A DNA stretch of 64,000 nucleotides from NCBI GenBank assembly GCA_943736015.1, contig OX031058.1:14223001-14287000 (forward strand). Direction: 5' to 3'. The notes beneath the pieces are model-generated. The model was not told the origin of the DNA, did no database searches, and saw only the letters and a list, made by a program, of their open reading frames with translations. Positions 60,001 through 64,000 of the stretch are shown here, in pieces. Every line of letters begins with the position of its first letter. The first letter of the stretch is position 1. The translations under genes were made by a program, and so were the position numbers. This DNA comes from Tridacna crocea (lineage: Eukaryota; Mollusca; Bivalvia; Cardiida; Cardiidae).

Positions 60001-63000
60001 TGTATATTTAACATTGGATTTTTATCTGGGGCTTAATTTCCAAAGTACAAAAGCTACGGACTTCAAACTTCATATATAATTAGATCACCATTAAAAAAAA
60101 GAGCACTTTACCAGTACCATAACTATATTCCCACTATTTCAATTTATTTCCCTTTGTAAATTTTAATTTGGATTTTTGTCTGGGGCATAACTTTCCAAGT
60201 ATAAAAGCTAGTACCTTCAAACTTCATATACAGATGGACCACATTAACAAGAAGTGCAGTTTTCATAACTATAACTCTGTTCCTGCTACATTTAGAGTTA
60301 ATGCCCTTTGTTAATTTTAACTTTGGATTTTTAAAATGGGGCATAACTTGCAAAGTACAAAAGTTAGACAGTCACTTCAAACTTCATATGATTTTGAATC
60401 ACATCAAAGTAAAGTGCACTGTGCAAGAACCATAAATCTTTTCCCACTGTTTTCAGAGTTATAGCCCTTTGTAATATATATTTTTTTAAACTCTTTTGTA
60501 CTAAACCGTTCTGCATTCTATGACAAAGAGCTGTTTAGTGACAAGGAGCTGGTTTGGGGTATGATCACATTTAGTGATAGCTCAATTGTTTTTGTTTTGT
60601 TTTGGGAGCTCAAACAATGCCAACTTCATAACGACCTCAATAGAGGTGACTTAGGAAAACATTATGAGAAAAAAAAAACATGTCTGTTTTTTGTAGATTC
60701 ACTGCAATGAATTTCCAGAACTGTTTCTGTAAGATTGTGCTAAATTTATTGGAACTTCAGAACTTCTTAGCTAATGTTGTGGTTTGTGCGACTTTCTGTT
60801 TCTTTTCTTGTCAGACAATCATAAAGAGCCTAAGTTTTAAGAATTTATTTGGCAGCAAACGTCGTAGAGCCAGATCAGACTTCTTGTAAAGGAGCAAATT
60901 CGATCAGAATCTTCAATGTTTGCTATTCTGAATGTGTCTTTGGACCTCATTGATCTGTGGCATGACATTATTAAAGGTGGTCATTACAGTTTTTAAGGTA
61001 TCCAGAATAGATTTTTAGGAAAATTATGGTAACTTGAAAGATGTAACTATAATACAGACTGTTGGTTTACCTCACTAGTTAAAATTTTAAGTTTCTTGCG
61101 GTATTGGTAGGAAAAAAAATAATGAAAAGAAAAATCTCTTTTATTTATATTTTTTTATCGACTGAACATTTTTAGAGCTTTTTATTTTATTTTTTTTTCG
61201 TCCCCCCGACCCTAAATTTGAAAAAAAGATCTCGTAAATCAACTTATAAAAAAATTCTGGCCTAACGAGCAATTTCTCCTTTTCCCACAGTGTTTTCTAC
61301 CCTTTTTTGAGAACTTTCTGGCATTTTCTCCAAACCTAAAATTGTGTTCTGCAAACTCTTCGGTTCGGAAGAGTCCAAAATTTGTTGTTTGGGAAAGGGT
61401 TAAACATACAGCTTGTTGCCTGGAAATGCTTTCAAATTAGACAAGTCTAGAACATTGTGATTTCTGAAAGAGGCAAAGAAATATTGTAACATACTTTTCA
61501 ACTTACCTCTATTCTAATGGCTGTGGTTTCAACATTTTTCACTACATTAGACACTATATGGTCAATGGTATTTAATATTGTGGGTTTTTCTGTGTGTTGG
61601 GCCTGAACAATAGCTGGCCAGATTTGCGTGATGACCTCCCAGCTCCGTTTGGTAGGGATACTTCTCTTGTTAGTACCTTGCATTATGTACAGACAACCCT
61701 AGAAGAAATGTAACAGAATACTTCTATGACTGCCTTCCATTGCATTGACAAGCATAAAGAAAGTTAACAGAGACATATATATACTCACCTTCTACCAAAT
61801 AATAAAGTTTTAAACTGGTTCATATTAAAGATTAACCCTTTACTAAACAATCCCTTGTTTTCACGAACCTGGTAAAGAAGGCTTTTGAAAACATTGCGGG
61901 AAAAGGAGAAAATGCTGGTATCCAGCATTTTCTCCTTTTCCCACAATGTTTTCTACCCTATCATAGAGCTCAAGTTCCTTTGCAAAATTTTGAAACTATT
62001 ATCTGTAGATTTATCTGAAATAGAAAGTGTCCAACATTTGACATTTGGGAAAGTACTAAGCATTGTAGAGGACAAATCAACTGCATCTCACATGGTGAAG
62101 TTTGTACATGAAAGGACAGGAAACACTGTAGGAAACTTTTTTCATAGCTTTGGCAGATAATGAAGATAAAGATCAGATGTGCAACGAACATGCGGTCAAA
62201 TCTTTAACCAATTTCAATACATAGTGAAATAATCAAACCAAAGGCATCGTAAGTATGGGTCTTCACTCTTTATCAAATGACAAAGTTTTAGATCTTTCCA
62301 TATAAAAGCATTGGGATTTGACAAGTCAAATGCAACTCAAAAGCTGAAATTTGCTTTTGAAAGTGTAGAAAAAAGTGTGGAAAAAAAAAAAGAAATTGCT
62401 GGTAGCGAGAATTTTCTCCTTTTCCCAAAATGTTTTCAAAAGCCTTCTTAGTTAGGGTTGAGAAAACCTGGAATTGTGTGGTAAGGGTTAAAAAAGGCTA
62501 TTTGGATTCTGACAATTATCCCATTACCACACAATCCCTACTTTTGACGCCCCTGAGATAGAAGCCTTTAGAAAACATTGTAGGAGAGAATTTTCTCCTT
62601 TTCCCACAATGTTTACTACCCTTCACAGAACAAATTTCAAATTTTCAGTCACTTTTATTTTGTCGTCTGCAAATGCTTTCAATTTGGACCAGTCTAAAAT
62701 ACTGTCGATTGGCAATTAGTTAAATCACACTAAAAAAAAGGTTCTACCACTGCATTCAGAGATGCAATGGTCTACATCAGTATCAATATACCTTAGAAAG
62801 GAAAATGTGAGAAAAAGAAGTATCTGTGGTATCTTTCAATCTATAGATAGCTCCTGAAGATTTTCCCCCCTCAAAGATTTCACCAACCCTCCCCCCCCCC
62901 TTTCCCACCACCTAAATTTCACAGAAGTCTATGGGAATGTCCCATGATCAGTAACAAATTCAGTATGTAGGATCATAGTCAAATAAGTAAACTGGGACCA

Positions 63001-63711
63001 TATCTTACCTCATAAATAGAGAAATAACCCATTAATATGAAAGAAACTGCAATGTTTTTACTGTCAAAATCTAGTTTTTTTTTTCATTCTTCAATCTTTA
63101 AGCTGCTAAATAAACTAAAAATTATCAGCCAATGGTGAAACCCTATAGTTTATGATTTCAAAGTTTTGCTCACTGTATCAGACAGTGTGGATCCTAAATC
63201 AGCCTGCACATTCTCTACCATAGGTCAGGAAGTCAGACTTACCAGCCAAAGGGTTGAAAGAAGAGAATATTCAGTAGTATTCAGAGTTGCAGATAAGAGG
63301 TATGCCGATGGTATTCTAAATCCATTATTTGGCTTCCAAACCCTATGTTGTGGGTACCCATTAGAATTGTCTCGATGAGACGATTCAAATGAGTACCCAC
63401 AACATAGGGTTTAGATGAGAATAATTTACATTCTAAAGTTTGAAAACAAAATCACTCCCTCCATTTGGAGCTCTGGTATTTATCAGTGGTTTGCATGAAA
63501 TTTGATGCAAGACAAAAAATTACAATAGGCTCCTTTGTTCTTAATTTCAGTAATTTTGAATGCTATACATGCATTTTGTACCAACCTGAAACTCATGTTC
63601 AGGGATATCTTTATCCTTTAACTTTGATACAAGCTGGTCCAACACCACTCTATAGGAATAGAGGTAGTTGTGAAAATTCTGGAATAACACAGACTGGGCT
63701 CTCTTCCGTAC
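38931..63711 (-). CDS. PSME4: PSME4 / PA200 proteasome activator, 3' half of gene (19 exons, 866 residues)
   Basis: Encodes the C-terminal half of PA200, the monomeric HEAT-repeat activator that caps the 20S proteasome in an ATP-independent way and is linked to degradation of acetylated histones. Exons (coding order): 63586-63711, 61507-61698, 57850-57986, 56334-56387, 55044-55173, 54396-54634, 53277-53472, 52400-52564, 50960-51064, 50002-50093, 49050-49181, 47741-47892, 46797-46904, 44570-44646, 44094-44222, 42854-43006, 41246-41320, 40024-40227, 38931-39065. All junctions are GT/AG with matching phases and no stop. Recognised segments: [66 protein letters not shown] and the C-terminal SPNYYA (an HbYX-like tail that docks in the 20S alpha ring). 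Human PSME4 has about 1,843 residues, so roughly 47% is here. The promoter and 5' exons are off the right edge. Confidence 0.96.
39552..39745 (+). repeat. TTAA-HP MITE, degenerate
   Basis: GACTCATTACCAGATGACAA, GATATGCTGG-like apex lost, TCTCCTTTTCCAAACAATG, TTTTCAAGAATTCTTCCTGA. Confidence 0.55.
39747..39975 (-). mobile_element. TTAA-HP MITE, class 1, full length
   Basis: CCCATTACCACACAATCCC to GTGTGGTAAAGAGTTAA; left TTAA mutated to TTGA. It lies 49 bp from the PSME4 exon at 40024. Confidence 0.85.
40024..40227 (-). CDS. PSME4: PSME4 exon ([16 protein letters not shown]...)
   Basis: 68 codons; [17 protein letters not shown] and [20 protein letters not shown] start the conserved C-terminal domain (DUF3437). 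The basic KVKKQNKTD linker is shorter than in human. Confidence 0.97.
40637..40864 (-). mobile_element. TTAA-HP MITE, full length
   Basis: TTAACCCTTTCCTAAACAAT to GGTAAAGAGTTGA. Perfect apex GCTGGTAACCAGC. Confidence 0.85.
41040..41240 (-). repeat. TTAA-HP MITE, worn, ending beside a splice donor
   Basis: GAAACATTCTGGAAAAAGAA, CAGAATTTTCTCCTTTTCCC and TGCTGTCTGGTAAGGTTA. The element end lies about 5 bp from the PSME4 exon at 41246. Confidence 0.6.
41246..41320 (-). CDS. PSME4: PSME4 exon ([15 protein letters not shown]...)
   Basis: 25 codons; [14 protein letters not shown] aligns with [14 protein letters not shown], so the Asn-Phe pair of the mammalian bromodomain-like region is Gly-Tyr here. 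Donor CTT|GTAAGT lies next to a worn MITE. Confidence 0.95.
41405..41633 (+). mobile_element. TTAA-HP MITE, class 1, full length
   Basis: TTAACTCATTACCAAAGGAC to GTGTGGTAATGGGTTAA. Shares its right TTAA with the next copy. Confidence 0.88.
41630..41846 (-). mobile_element. TTAA-HP MITE, diverged, chained
   Basis: GAAAGCATAGTGGGGGAAAA arm, GCTGGTAACTTGC apex, CTAGTAAAGGATTAA end. Confidence 0.75.
41921..42050 (+). repeat. TTAA-HP left part
   Basis: TTAACCCTTTATCAAGTGAC to GTGAGAAAAGGAGCTTGC; right half lost. Confidence 0.6.
42311..42460 (-). repeat. TTAA-HP MITE, left part missing
   Basis: Starts at the apex ATGCTGGTAACCAGC and runs to GGTAATGAGTTAA; broken exactly at the palindrome centre. 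Confidence 0.75.
42573..42800 (-). mobile_element. TTAA-HP MITE, diverged full length
   Basis: CAACCCTTCAGCCCATAATC, AAATAGCAGTAAACAGCATTT apex, TTGTAAAGATTTAA end. Lies 54 bp from the PSME4 exon at 42854. Confidence 0.75.
42854..43006 (-). CDS. PSME4: PSME4 exon ([16 protein letters not shown]...)
   Basis: 51 codons; [20 protein letters not shown] matches [20 protein letters not shown]. This begins the reported bromodomain-like region. Confidence 0.95.
43423..43651 (+). mobile_element. TTAA-HP MITE, diverged
   Basis: TTTACCAAACGACAAAAAAT to GTGTGGTGAAGAGTTAA; apex CAGGTTACCAGC with drifted arms. Confidence 0.78.
43680..43908 (-). mobile_element. TTAA-HP MITE, class 3
   Basis: TTAACCCTTTACTCAATAGA to GGGGTAAAGGCTTAA. 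Palindrome GGTGAAATTGCTCGTGACGA pairs perfectly through CACC. Confidence 0.83.
44094..44222 (-). CDS. PSME4: PSME4 exon ([16 protein letters not shown]...)
   Basis: 43 codons; [20 protein letters not shown] matches LSLMSQGLLYPHQVPLVLQV. Phases 0/0. Confidence 0.9.
44570..44646 (-). CDS. PSME4: PSME4 exon ([13 protein letters not shown]...)
   Basis: 77 bp; corresponds to ILKWLMASAGRSFSTA...LLPLF. Phase 1 in, 0 out. Confidence 0.88.
44885..45150 (+). mobile_element. tRNA-derived SINE in a PSME4 intron
   Basis: GCTGGGTGGCTCAGTGGTTA (box A), TGTGGGTTCGGTGCCC (box B), body with GGAAGGAAAGTCATGTCAGT, tail AATACAAACAAACAA. Antisense to the gene. Confidence 0.75.
45546..46750 (+). repeat. Mollusc-type repeat, about 155-bp tandem units between ATACCCCCC and GGGGGGTATAA
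   Basis: Units near 45715, 45870, 46025, 46180 and 46340 share CAAATTCAAGTATGAAAAACG, GGGCAATAACTCAAAAATTA and CCCATGAAATTTCATAACCC. The end carries GACCGACCGACGGACGGACC and GGGGGGTATAATAATG. Confidence 0.82.
46797..46904 (-). CDS. PSME4: PSME4 exon (acidic linker)
   Basis: Low-complexity [19 protein letters not shown] then LIRLCKT, which resumes the conserved solenoid (human GIKLLKTILKW). The acceptor (ACATGAAG) is weak; chosen because 2 + 35 codons + 1 nt fits both sides. Confidence 0.8.
47115..47205 (-). repeat. TTAA-HP left fragment
   Basis: TTAACCCTTTATCCCTGCTTT to GTGGGGAAAGGAGAAATTTA, then unrelated. Confidence 0.55.
47303..47552. mobile_element. Fold-back element E with GAGTACCCACAACATAGGG palindromes
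   Basis: The ends CAGAGTTCCAGATAGAGGGA and TCCCTCTTATCTGGAGCTCTG are inverted repeats. Inside are two stacked palindromes around TCGTCTCA...TGAGACGA (47400-47475) flanked by ACTCAATA / TGAGTACCC. A half copy lies at 63330-63475. Confidence 0.7.
47563..47711 (-). repeat. TTAA-HP MITE without palindrome
   Basis: GATCCTTTACCAAACATCC, AAAAACATTGTATGTAGAGA, then CAAACGCTTTTCAATTTGGA and CAGTAAAGAGATA; the hairpin is absent. Confidence 0.55.
47741..47892 (-). CDS. PSME4: PSME4 exon ([13 protein letters not shown]...)
   Basis: Corresponds to [26 protein letters not shown] fits the following helix. Ends NQNGG-type residues into the acidic linker. Confidence 0.88.
47963..48170 (-). mobile_element. 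TTAA-HP MITE, diverged, chained to next
   Basis: TTAACCCTTTACTAAACAAT; arms and right end worn; ends at the TTAA of the class 2 copy. Confidence 0.65.
48167..48394 (-). mobile_element. TTAA-HP MITE, class 2
   Basis: TTAACTCTTTCCCAAACAAA, ACGTGTCTGCAGTACAAGTC, palindrome GAGAAATTGCTCGTAATGAG, end TTGGGAAAGGGTTAA. Confidence 0.85.
48769..48997 (-). mobile_element. TTAA-HP MITE, class 1
   Basis: TTAACCCTTTGCCAAACAGT to GGTAAAGGGTTTTA; 66-bp palindrome perfect around GCTGATAACCAGC apart from one base. Confidence 0.85.
49050..49181 (-). CDS. PSME4: PSME4 exon ([16 protein letters not shown]...)
   Basis: QQEWRV and YKNVRDRIG match QQEWRV...YKNVRERIG. Ends AG, completed to AGC (Ser) by the next exon. 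Confidence 0.95.
49280..49425 (+). repeat. TTAA-HP right part, worn
   Basis: GAGGGAAAACGTAACAGGAA, GGTTACAAGC, CACAATATTTTCAAGAGCCC, TTGTTTGGTATAGGGTCAA. Confidence 0.55.
49729..49931 (-). repeat. TTAA-HP MITE, left palindrome arm deleted
   Basis: GACCCTTTACATACAACC, GAAAACACTATC-GTAACCAGC then intact right arm, GGTAAAGAGTAAA. Confidence 0.65.
50002..50093 (-). CDS. PSME4: PSME4 exon ([15 protein letters not shown]...)
   Basis: 30 codons plus 2 nt; ESRDPRK and [10 protein letters not shown] are almost invariant. GG|GTACAT is a non-canonical-looking donor, but the phase requires it. Confidence 0.93.
50131..50360 (+). repeat. GATCAGCC-type fold-back element
   Basis: GCATGCAACAAGCAAAAGGG to GGAATGCCCCTTTTCGCATG. 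It lies 38 bp from the PSME4 exon at 50002-50093. Confidence 0.7.
50405..50638 (+). repeat. GATCAGCC-type fold-back element
   Basis: CATGTAAAAAGGGGCATTCG to GAATGCCCCTTTTTACGTGTT. The two ends are inverted repeats, and GATCAGCCTGCGCAG stems lie inside. Confidence 0.78.
50960..51064 (-). CDS. PSME4: PSME4 exon ([16 protein letters not shown]...)
   Basis: 35 codons, phases 0/0; [12 protein letters not shown] matches SNITVETYNDWG. Acceptor TTTATAG, donor TCT|GTAAGT. Confidence 0.92.
51172..51695 (-). repeat. TTAA-HP MITE split by about 320 bp of foreign sequence
   Basis: The left half ends AAATGCTGGAAACTAGGG (51256); the right half restarts AACCAGCATTTTCTC (51575). The interior shows no terminal repeats I can confirm. 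Confidence 0.45.
51772..51995 (+). repeat. TTAA-HP MITE, degenerate
   Basis: CATCCCTTTACCAATTTTTA, GCATTTGCAGATGACAAATT, GGAAACACTGTGGGGAAAGG, GGTTACTTGCATTTTCTC. Confidence 0.55.
52040..52150 (+). repeat. Short direct tandem duplication
   Basis: ACCTGTTACACTAGGACAAA and TGTTTCTAGGCTCTTAGGAG occur twice in direct succession (about 52048-52088 and 52089-52130). Confidence 0.75.
52400..52564 (-). CDS. PSME4: PSME4 exon ([10 protein letters not shown]...)
   Basis: 55 codons, phases 0/0; [10 protein letters not shown] and [20 protein letters not shown] match the human GLFRNF...GSKHW block. Confidence 0.96.
52608..52827 (+). mobile_element. TTAA-HP MITE, shortened palindrome
   Basis: TTAACTCTTCACCAAATGAC to GTGTGTTAAAGGGTCAA. 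The apex is collapsed to ATGCTGGTTTTCTCC. It lies 43 bp from the PSME4 exon ending 52564. Confidence 0.8.
53010..53073 (+). repeat. TTAA-HP right-end fragment
   Basis: CATGTTTTCAAAAGGCTTCT to GTGTGGTAAAGGGTTAA. Confidence 0.65.
53277..53472 (-). CDS. PSME4: PSME4 exon ([16 protein letters not shown]...)
   Basis: 65 codons plus 1 nt; [15 protein letters not shown] at the end matches KGKDKFNPRRFCLFK. Confidence 0.95.
53511..53757 (-). repeat. Two consecutive TTAA-HP right halves
   Basis: 53511-53625 (TAATGTTTTCTTCCC to GGTAAAGAGTTA) and 53629-53757 (TCTTTTCCCACAATGTTTTC to GGTAAAGATTTAA). Both lack left halves and break inside the palindrome. Confidence 0.65.
53757..53965 (+). repeat. Dispersed repeat D
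   Basis: CCAGCCTGCTCAGTGGTGCA, TTTCTAAATGTCAAAGGACC, TAGCATGCATCACAGAGATG, parallel to 38040-38250. Confidence 0.45.
53971..54360 (+). mobile_element. Fold-back element, full copy in PSME4 intron
   Basis: CTTCATATGTCCATTTCTAG head, GGGGAATTATTTCCCC, then a long hairpin 54195-54355: TCATCAGCTTGTGGTCAATA against TATTAACCACAAGCTGATGA with CTCGTGCCTTATGGCAC at the apex. It ends 36 bp from the PSME4 exon at 54396. Confidence 0.78.
54396..54634 (-). CDS. PSME4: PSME4 exon ([18 protein letters not shown]...[10 protein letters not shown])
   Basis: 79 codons plus 2 nt. [16 protein letters not shown] and [12 protein letters not shown] are among the best conserved landmarks of the family. Confidence 0.96.
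54690..54898 (+). repeat. TTAA-HP MITE, degenerate
   Basis: GAATTTGCAGTTAACTG, GTTTTGGAAAAAGCAGG, GCAATTTCTCCATTTC, GGGTAATCAAGACATGGG. Confidence 0.4.
55044..55173 (-). CDS. PSME4: PSME4 exon ([15 protein letters not shown]...)
   Basis: One nucleotide plus 43 codons; [10 protein letters not shown] matches the HEAT helix before VAxxxxxxILKQxKRxHK. Donor AAA|GTAAGG. Confidence 0.9.
55304..55532 (+). mobile_element. TTAA-HP MITE, class 1, full length
   Basis: TTAACTCATTACCAAACAAC to GTGTGGTAATGGGTTAA; near-perfect palindrome (GGGGAAAGGGGAAAATGC on the left). Confidence 0.88.
55570..55793 (-). mobile_element. TTAA-HP MITE, left terminus lost
   Basis: TTTACCAAACAATCCCTGG; apex GCTGGTAACCAGC; TTGCTAAAGAGTAAA end. 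Confidence 0.78.
56334..56387 (-). CDS. PSME4: PSME4 micro-exon ([17 protein letters not shown])
   Basis: 54 bp, matching the YENLVDTLLDGV region. Found by phase: A + 17 codons + TT fits both neighbours. Confidence 0.85.
56409..56637 (+). mobile_element. TTAA-HP MITE, full length
   Basis: TTAACTCTTTACCAAACGAA to GTAGTAGAGATTTAA. Lies 21 bp from the PSME4 micro-exon ending 56387, directly beside its acceptor tract. Confidence 0.82.
56781..57009 (-). mobile_element. TTAA-HP MITE, full length
   Basis: TTAACTCTTTACCAAACAAT to GGTATAGAGTTAA; apex GCTGGTAACAGGT. Confidence 0.83.
57090..57317 (+). mobile_element. TTAA-HP MITE, full length
   Basis: TTAACTCTTTATCACACGAG to GTGTGGTAATGGGATAA; perfect apex GCTGGTTACCAGC. 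Confidence 0.85.
57318..57770 (+). repeat. Dispersed repeat D interrupted by a TTAA-HP copy
   Basis: AGATCAGCTGGCGCGGTCCA and AATATTGGTAAATTTTCTAC on the left; GTATCATGTATCACAGATGC after 57654. Confidence 0.5.
57426..57654 (-). mobile_element. TTAA-HP MITE, CCCAAAC-ended variant, full length
   Basis: TTAACCCTTTCCCAAACAAT to GGTAACGGGTTAA. Interior (ACGGGTCTGGAATGG, AGCAAGAGTTGAGTTGTC) matches the inverted copy at 14936-15165 more closely than other copies. Confidence 0.87.
57850..57986 (-). CDS. PSME4: PSME4 exon ([15 protein letters not shown]...)
   Basis: 45 codons plus 2 nt; charged, poorly conserved linker ([18 protein letters not shown]). Ends phase 2 with AA|GTAAG, completed by the next exon to AAA. 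Confidence 0.85.
58123..58250 (-). repeat. TTAA-HP MITE, worn
   Basis: AAATGCTGGTTACCAGCATTT with short arms only; both ends poor. Confidence 0.5.
58337..61262. mobile_element. 2.9-kb DNA transposon-like element, 27-bp terminal inverted repeats, TAA duplication
   Basis: The left end GGCGAGAATTTTTTTATTAG (then TTGATTTAC) and the complement of the right end, GGCCAGAATTTTTTTATAAG (then TTGATTTAC), differ at two bases of about 27. TAA flanks both sides (58334-58336, 61263-61265). Three-base TWA duplication with GG-starting ends suggests a PIF/Harbinger-type non-autonomous element. No transposase frame was seen. It carries its own younger repeat (59752-60580). Confidence 0.87.
59752..60580 (+). 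repeat. TATACCCCC-headed tandem repeat nested in the 2.9-kb element
   Basis: TATACCCCCCATAAACAAAG / GTATGGGGGATGTATACTGG head, units with GGCATAACTTCCAAAGTA and AGCTAGTGACTTCAAAC, tail GACAAAGAGCTGTTTAGTG, GACAAGGAGCTGG. Same family as 15205-16200. Confidence 0.78.
61507..61698 (-). CDS. PSME4: PSME4 exon ([14 protein letters not shown]...)
   Basis: 64 codons, phases 0/0; carries [15 protein letters not shown], the counterpart of the WPAIV...EKPSI region. Its donor-side intron holds the 2.9-kb insertion. Confidence 0.92.
61832..62055 (-). mobile_element. TTAA-HP MITE, right end diverged
   Basis: TTAACCCTTTACTAAACAAT; palindrome perfect except GCTGGTATCCAGC apex; end TTTGGGAAAGTACTAA. Another left fragment (ACCAAATAATAAAGTTTTAA) precedes it. 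Confidence 0.78.
62260..62491 (+). mobile_element. TTAA-HP MITE, diverged full length
   Basis: TCACTCTTTATCAAATGAC to GTGTGGTAAGGGTTAA; apex GCTGGTAGCGAG, left arm expanded in A-run. Confidence 0.75.
62516..62723 (-). mobile_element. TTAA-HP MITE with partial palindrome deletion
   Basis: CCCATTACCACACAATCCC to GGCAATTAGTTAA. The left arm jumps from CATTGTAGGAGA to GAATTTTCTCC, losing the apex. Confidence 0.8.
63170..63300 (+). repeat. ACTGCAC-palindrome element fragment
   Basis: TCAGACAGTGTGGATCCTAA and ATCAGCCTGCACATTCTCTA resemble one arm of 22912-23114. Confidence 0.4.
63335..63475. repeat. Fold-back element E, palindrome and right end
   Basis: AACCCTATGTTGTGGGTACC pairs with GTACCCACAACATAGGGTT (63345-63412) around GTCTCGATGAGAC; right end CACTCCCTCCATTTGGAGCT. 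Confidence 0.7.
63586..63711 (-). CDS. PSME4: PSME4 exon ([13 protein letters not shown]...), first in window
   Basis: 42 codons, phase 0 at both ends, acceptor ATTGCAG, donor CAG|GTTGGT. Matches the VRxKAQxVLF segment of vertebrate PSME4. No further exon was found between it and the window edge. Confidence 0.9.
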
Positions 63712-64000
63712 CTGCAATTGATCATTATTTGTCTGTAAACCTTAATGTGATAAATAAATCTTAGAAACATACTCTTATAATTTCTGCAAGTAAAATCAGG
63801 AAAAGTAACTGCTATAGTTTTGAAGTAACTTCTGTCTTTAAGAGATCATCATGAAACAGTGACTTTTCTTCTTCTTGCAAATTATTTGCTCATTATAAGT
63901 AAAACGTATCACAATGTTTCCAACATATGTGTTAAACCTTTATTCATATTAGTTATCTATGTTTTGCAATGATATTTCAAAGTCTACATCCACAGTCTGC
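63712..64000. other. PSME4: PSME4 intron, no exon found
   Basis: Upstream (in gene sense) of the first exon seen; no GT/AG-bounded open frame with PSME4 similarity. Confidence 0.45.

Larger units (their letters stand above)
58247..61403 (-). mobile_element. TTAA-HP MITE, class 2, split at its apex by a 2.9-kb insertion
   Basis: Left part 58247-58336 ends GAGAAATTGCTCGTAA. Right part 61263-61403 begins TAACGAGCAATTTCTCC and ends GGGAAAGGGTTAA. Rejoined at one TAA it has the length and palindrome of other class 2 copies. Confidence 0.92.

Noticed and set aside
63961-64000. Possible partial PSME4 exon at the right edge
   Set aside because: A short open stretch on the minus strand, but no acceptor/donor context or similarity I could recognise.

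Overview
The window looks like gene-poor, repeat-dense nuclear DNA of a heterodont bivalve mollusc. It holds one real multi-exon gene, scattered transposon relics and no prokaryotic features. The bivalve assignment rests on repeat types I recall from clams and zebra-mussel-like genomes (GATCAGCCTGCGCAG fold-back elements, TCCGTCCGTC repeats, tRNA-headed SINEs) and on AT-rich introns. No species can be named from the sequence alone.

Layout. 1-3.4 kb: a non-LTR retrotransposon (endonuclease end, reverse transcriptase, C-terminal CxC..H..C motif) with an open frame from base 2 to 2989. 4.4-8.4 kb (+): two phase-compatible exons that look like the cysteine-rich ectodomain of a mollusc adhesion-type receptor, but no seven-helix part follows. 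9-16.2 kb: mollusc-type tandem repeats, fold-back elements, SINEs and nested MITEs. 16.3-35.2 kb: segmental duplications. A block of about 5.5 kb (17302-22863) is repeated at 24136-29316, and more distantly at 29422-31560. A 1-kb block next to the first copy (16296-17301) recurs at 34263-35224. 35.2-38.9 kb: repeats only. 38.9-63.7 kb (-): the 3' half of the proteasome activator PA200/PSME4 gene, in 19 exons coding for 866 residues down to the natural stop; its 5' half lies beyond the right edge.

The dominant signal is a family of roughly 230-bp elements with TTAA at both ends, here called TTAA-HP. About 70 copies or fragments lie in 64 kb. Each has short terminal inverted repeats (TTAACCC/TTACCAAAC type) and a near-perfect 66-70 bp palindrome in the middle. 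TTAA is shown to be the target by two paralogous empty sites inside the window (16216-16219 and 29129-29132), which fits a piggyBac-type non-autonomous element. Three sequence classes of the palindrome differ on both arms together, so pairing is kept while sequence changes. A 2.9-kb element with 27-bp terminal repeats and a TAA target duplication has inserted at the apex of one such palindrome (58337-61262).

How things fit together: apart from PSME4, no pathway is encoded here. PSME4 makes the HEAT-repeat cap of the 20S proteasome, and its introns are packed with TTAA-HP hairpins, so its pre-mRNA should carry many long hairpins. Exon boundaries were set by reading frame, GT/AG sites and remembered similarity to vertebrate PSME4; all intron phases are mutually consistent.
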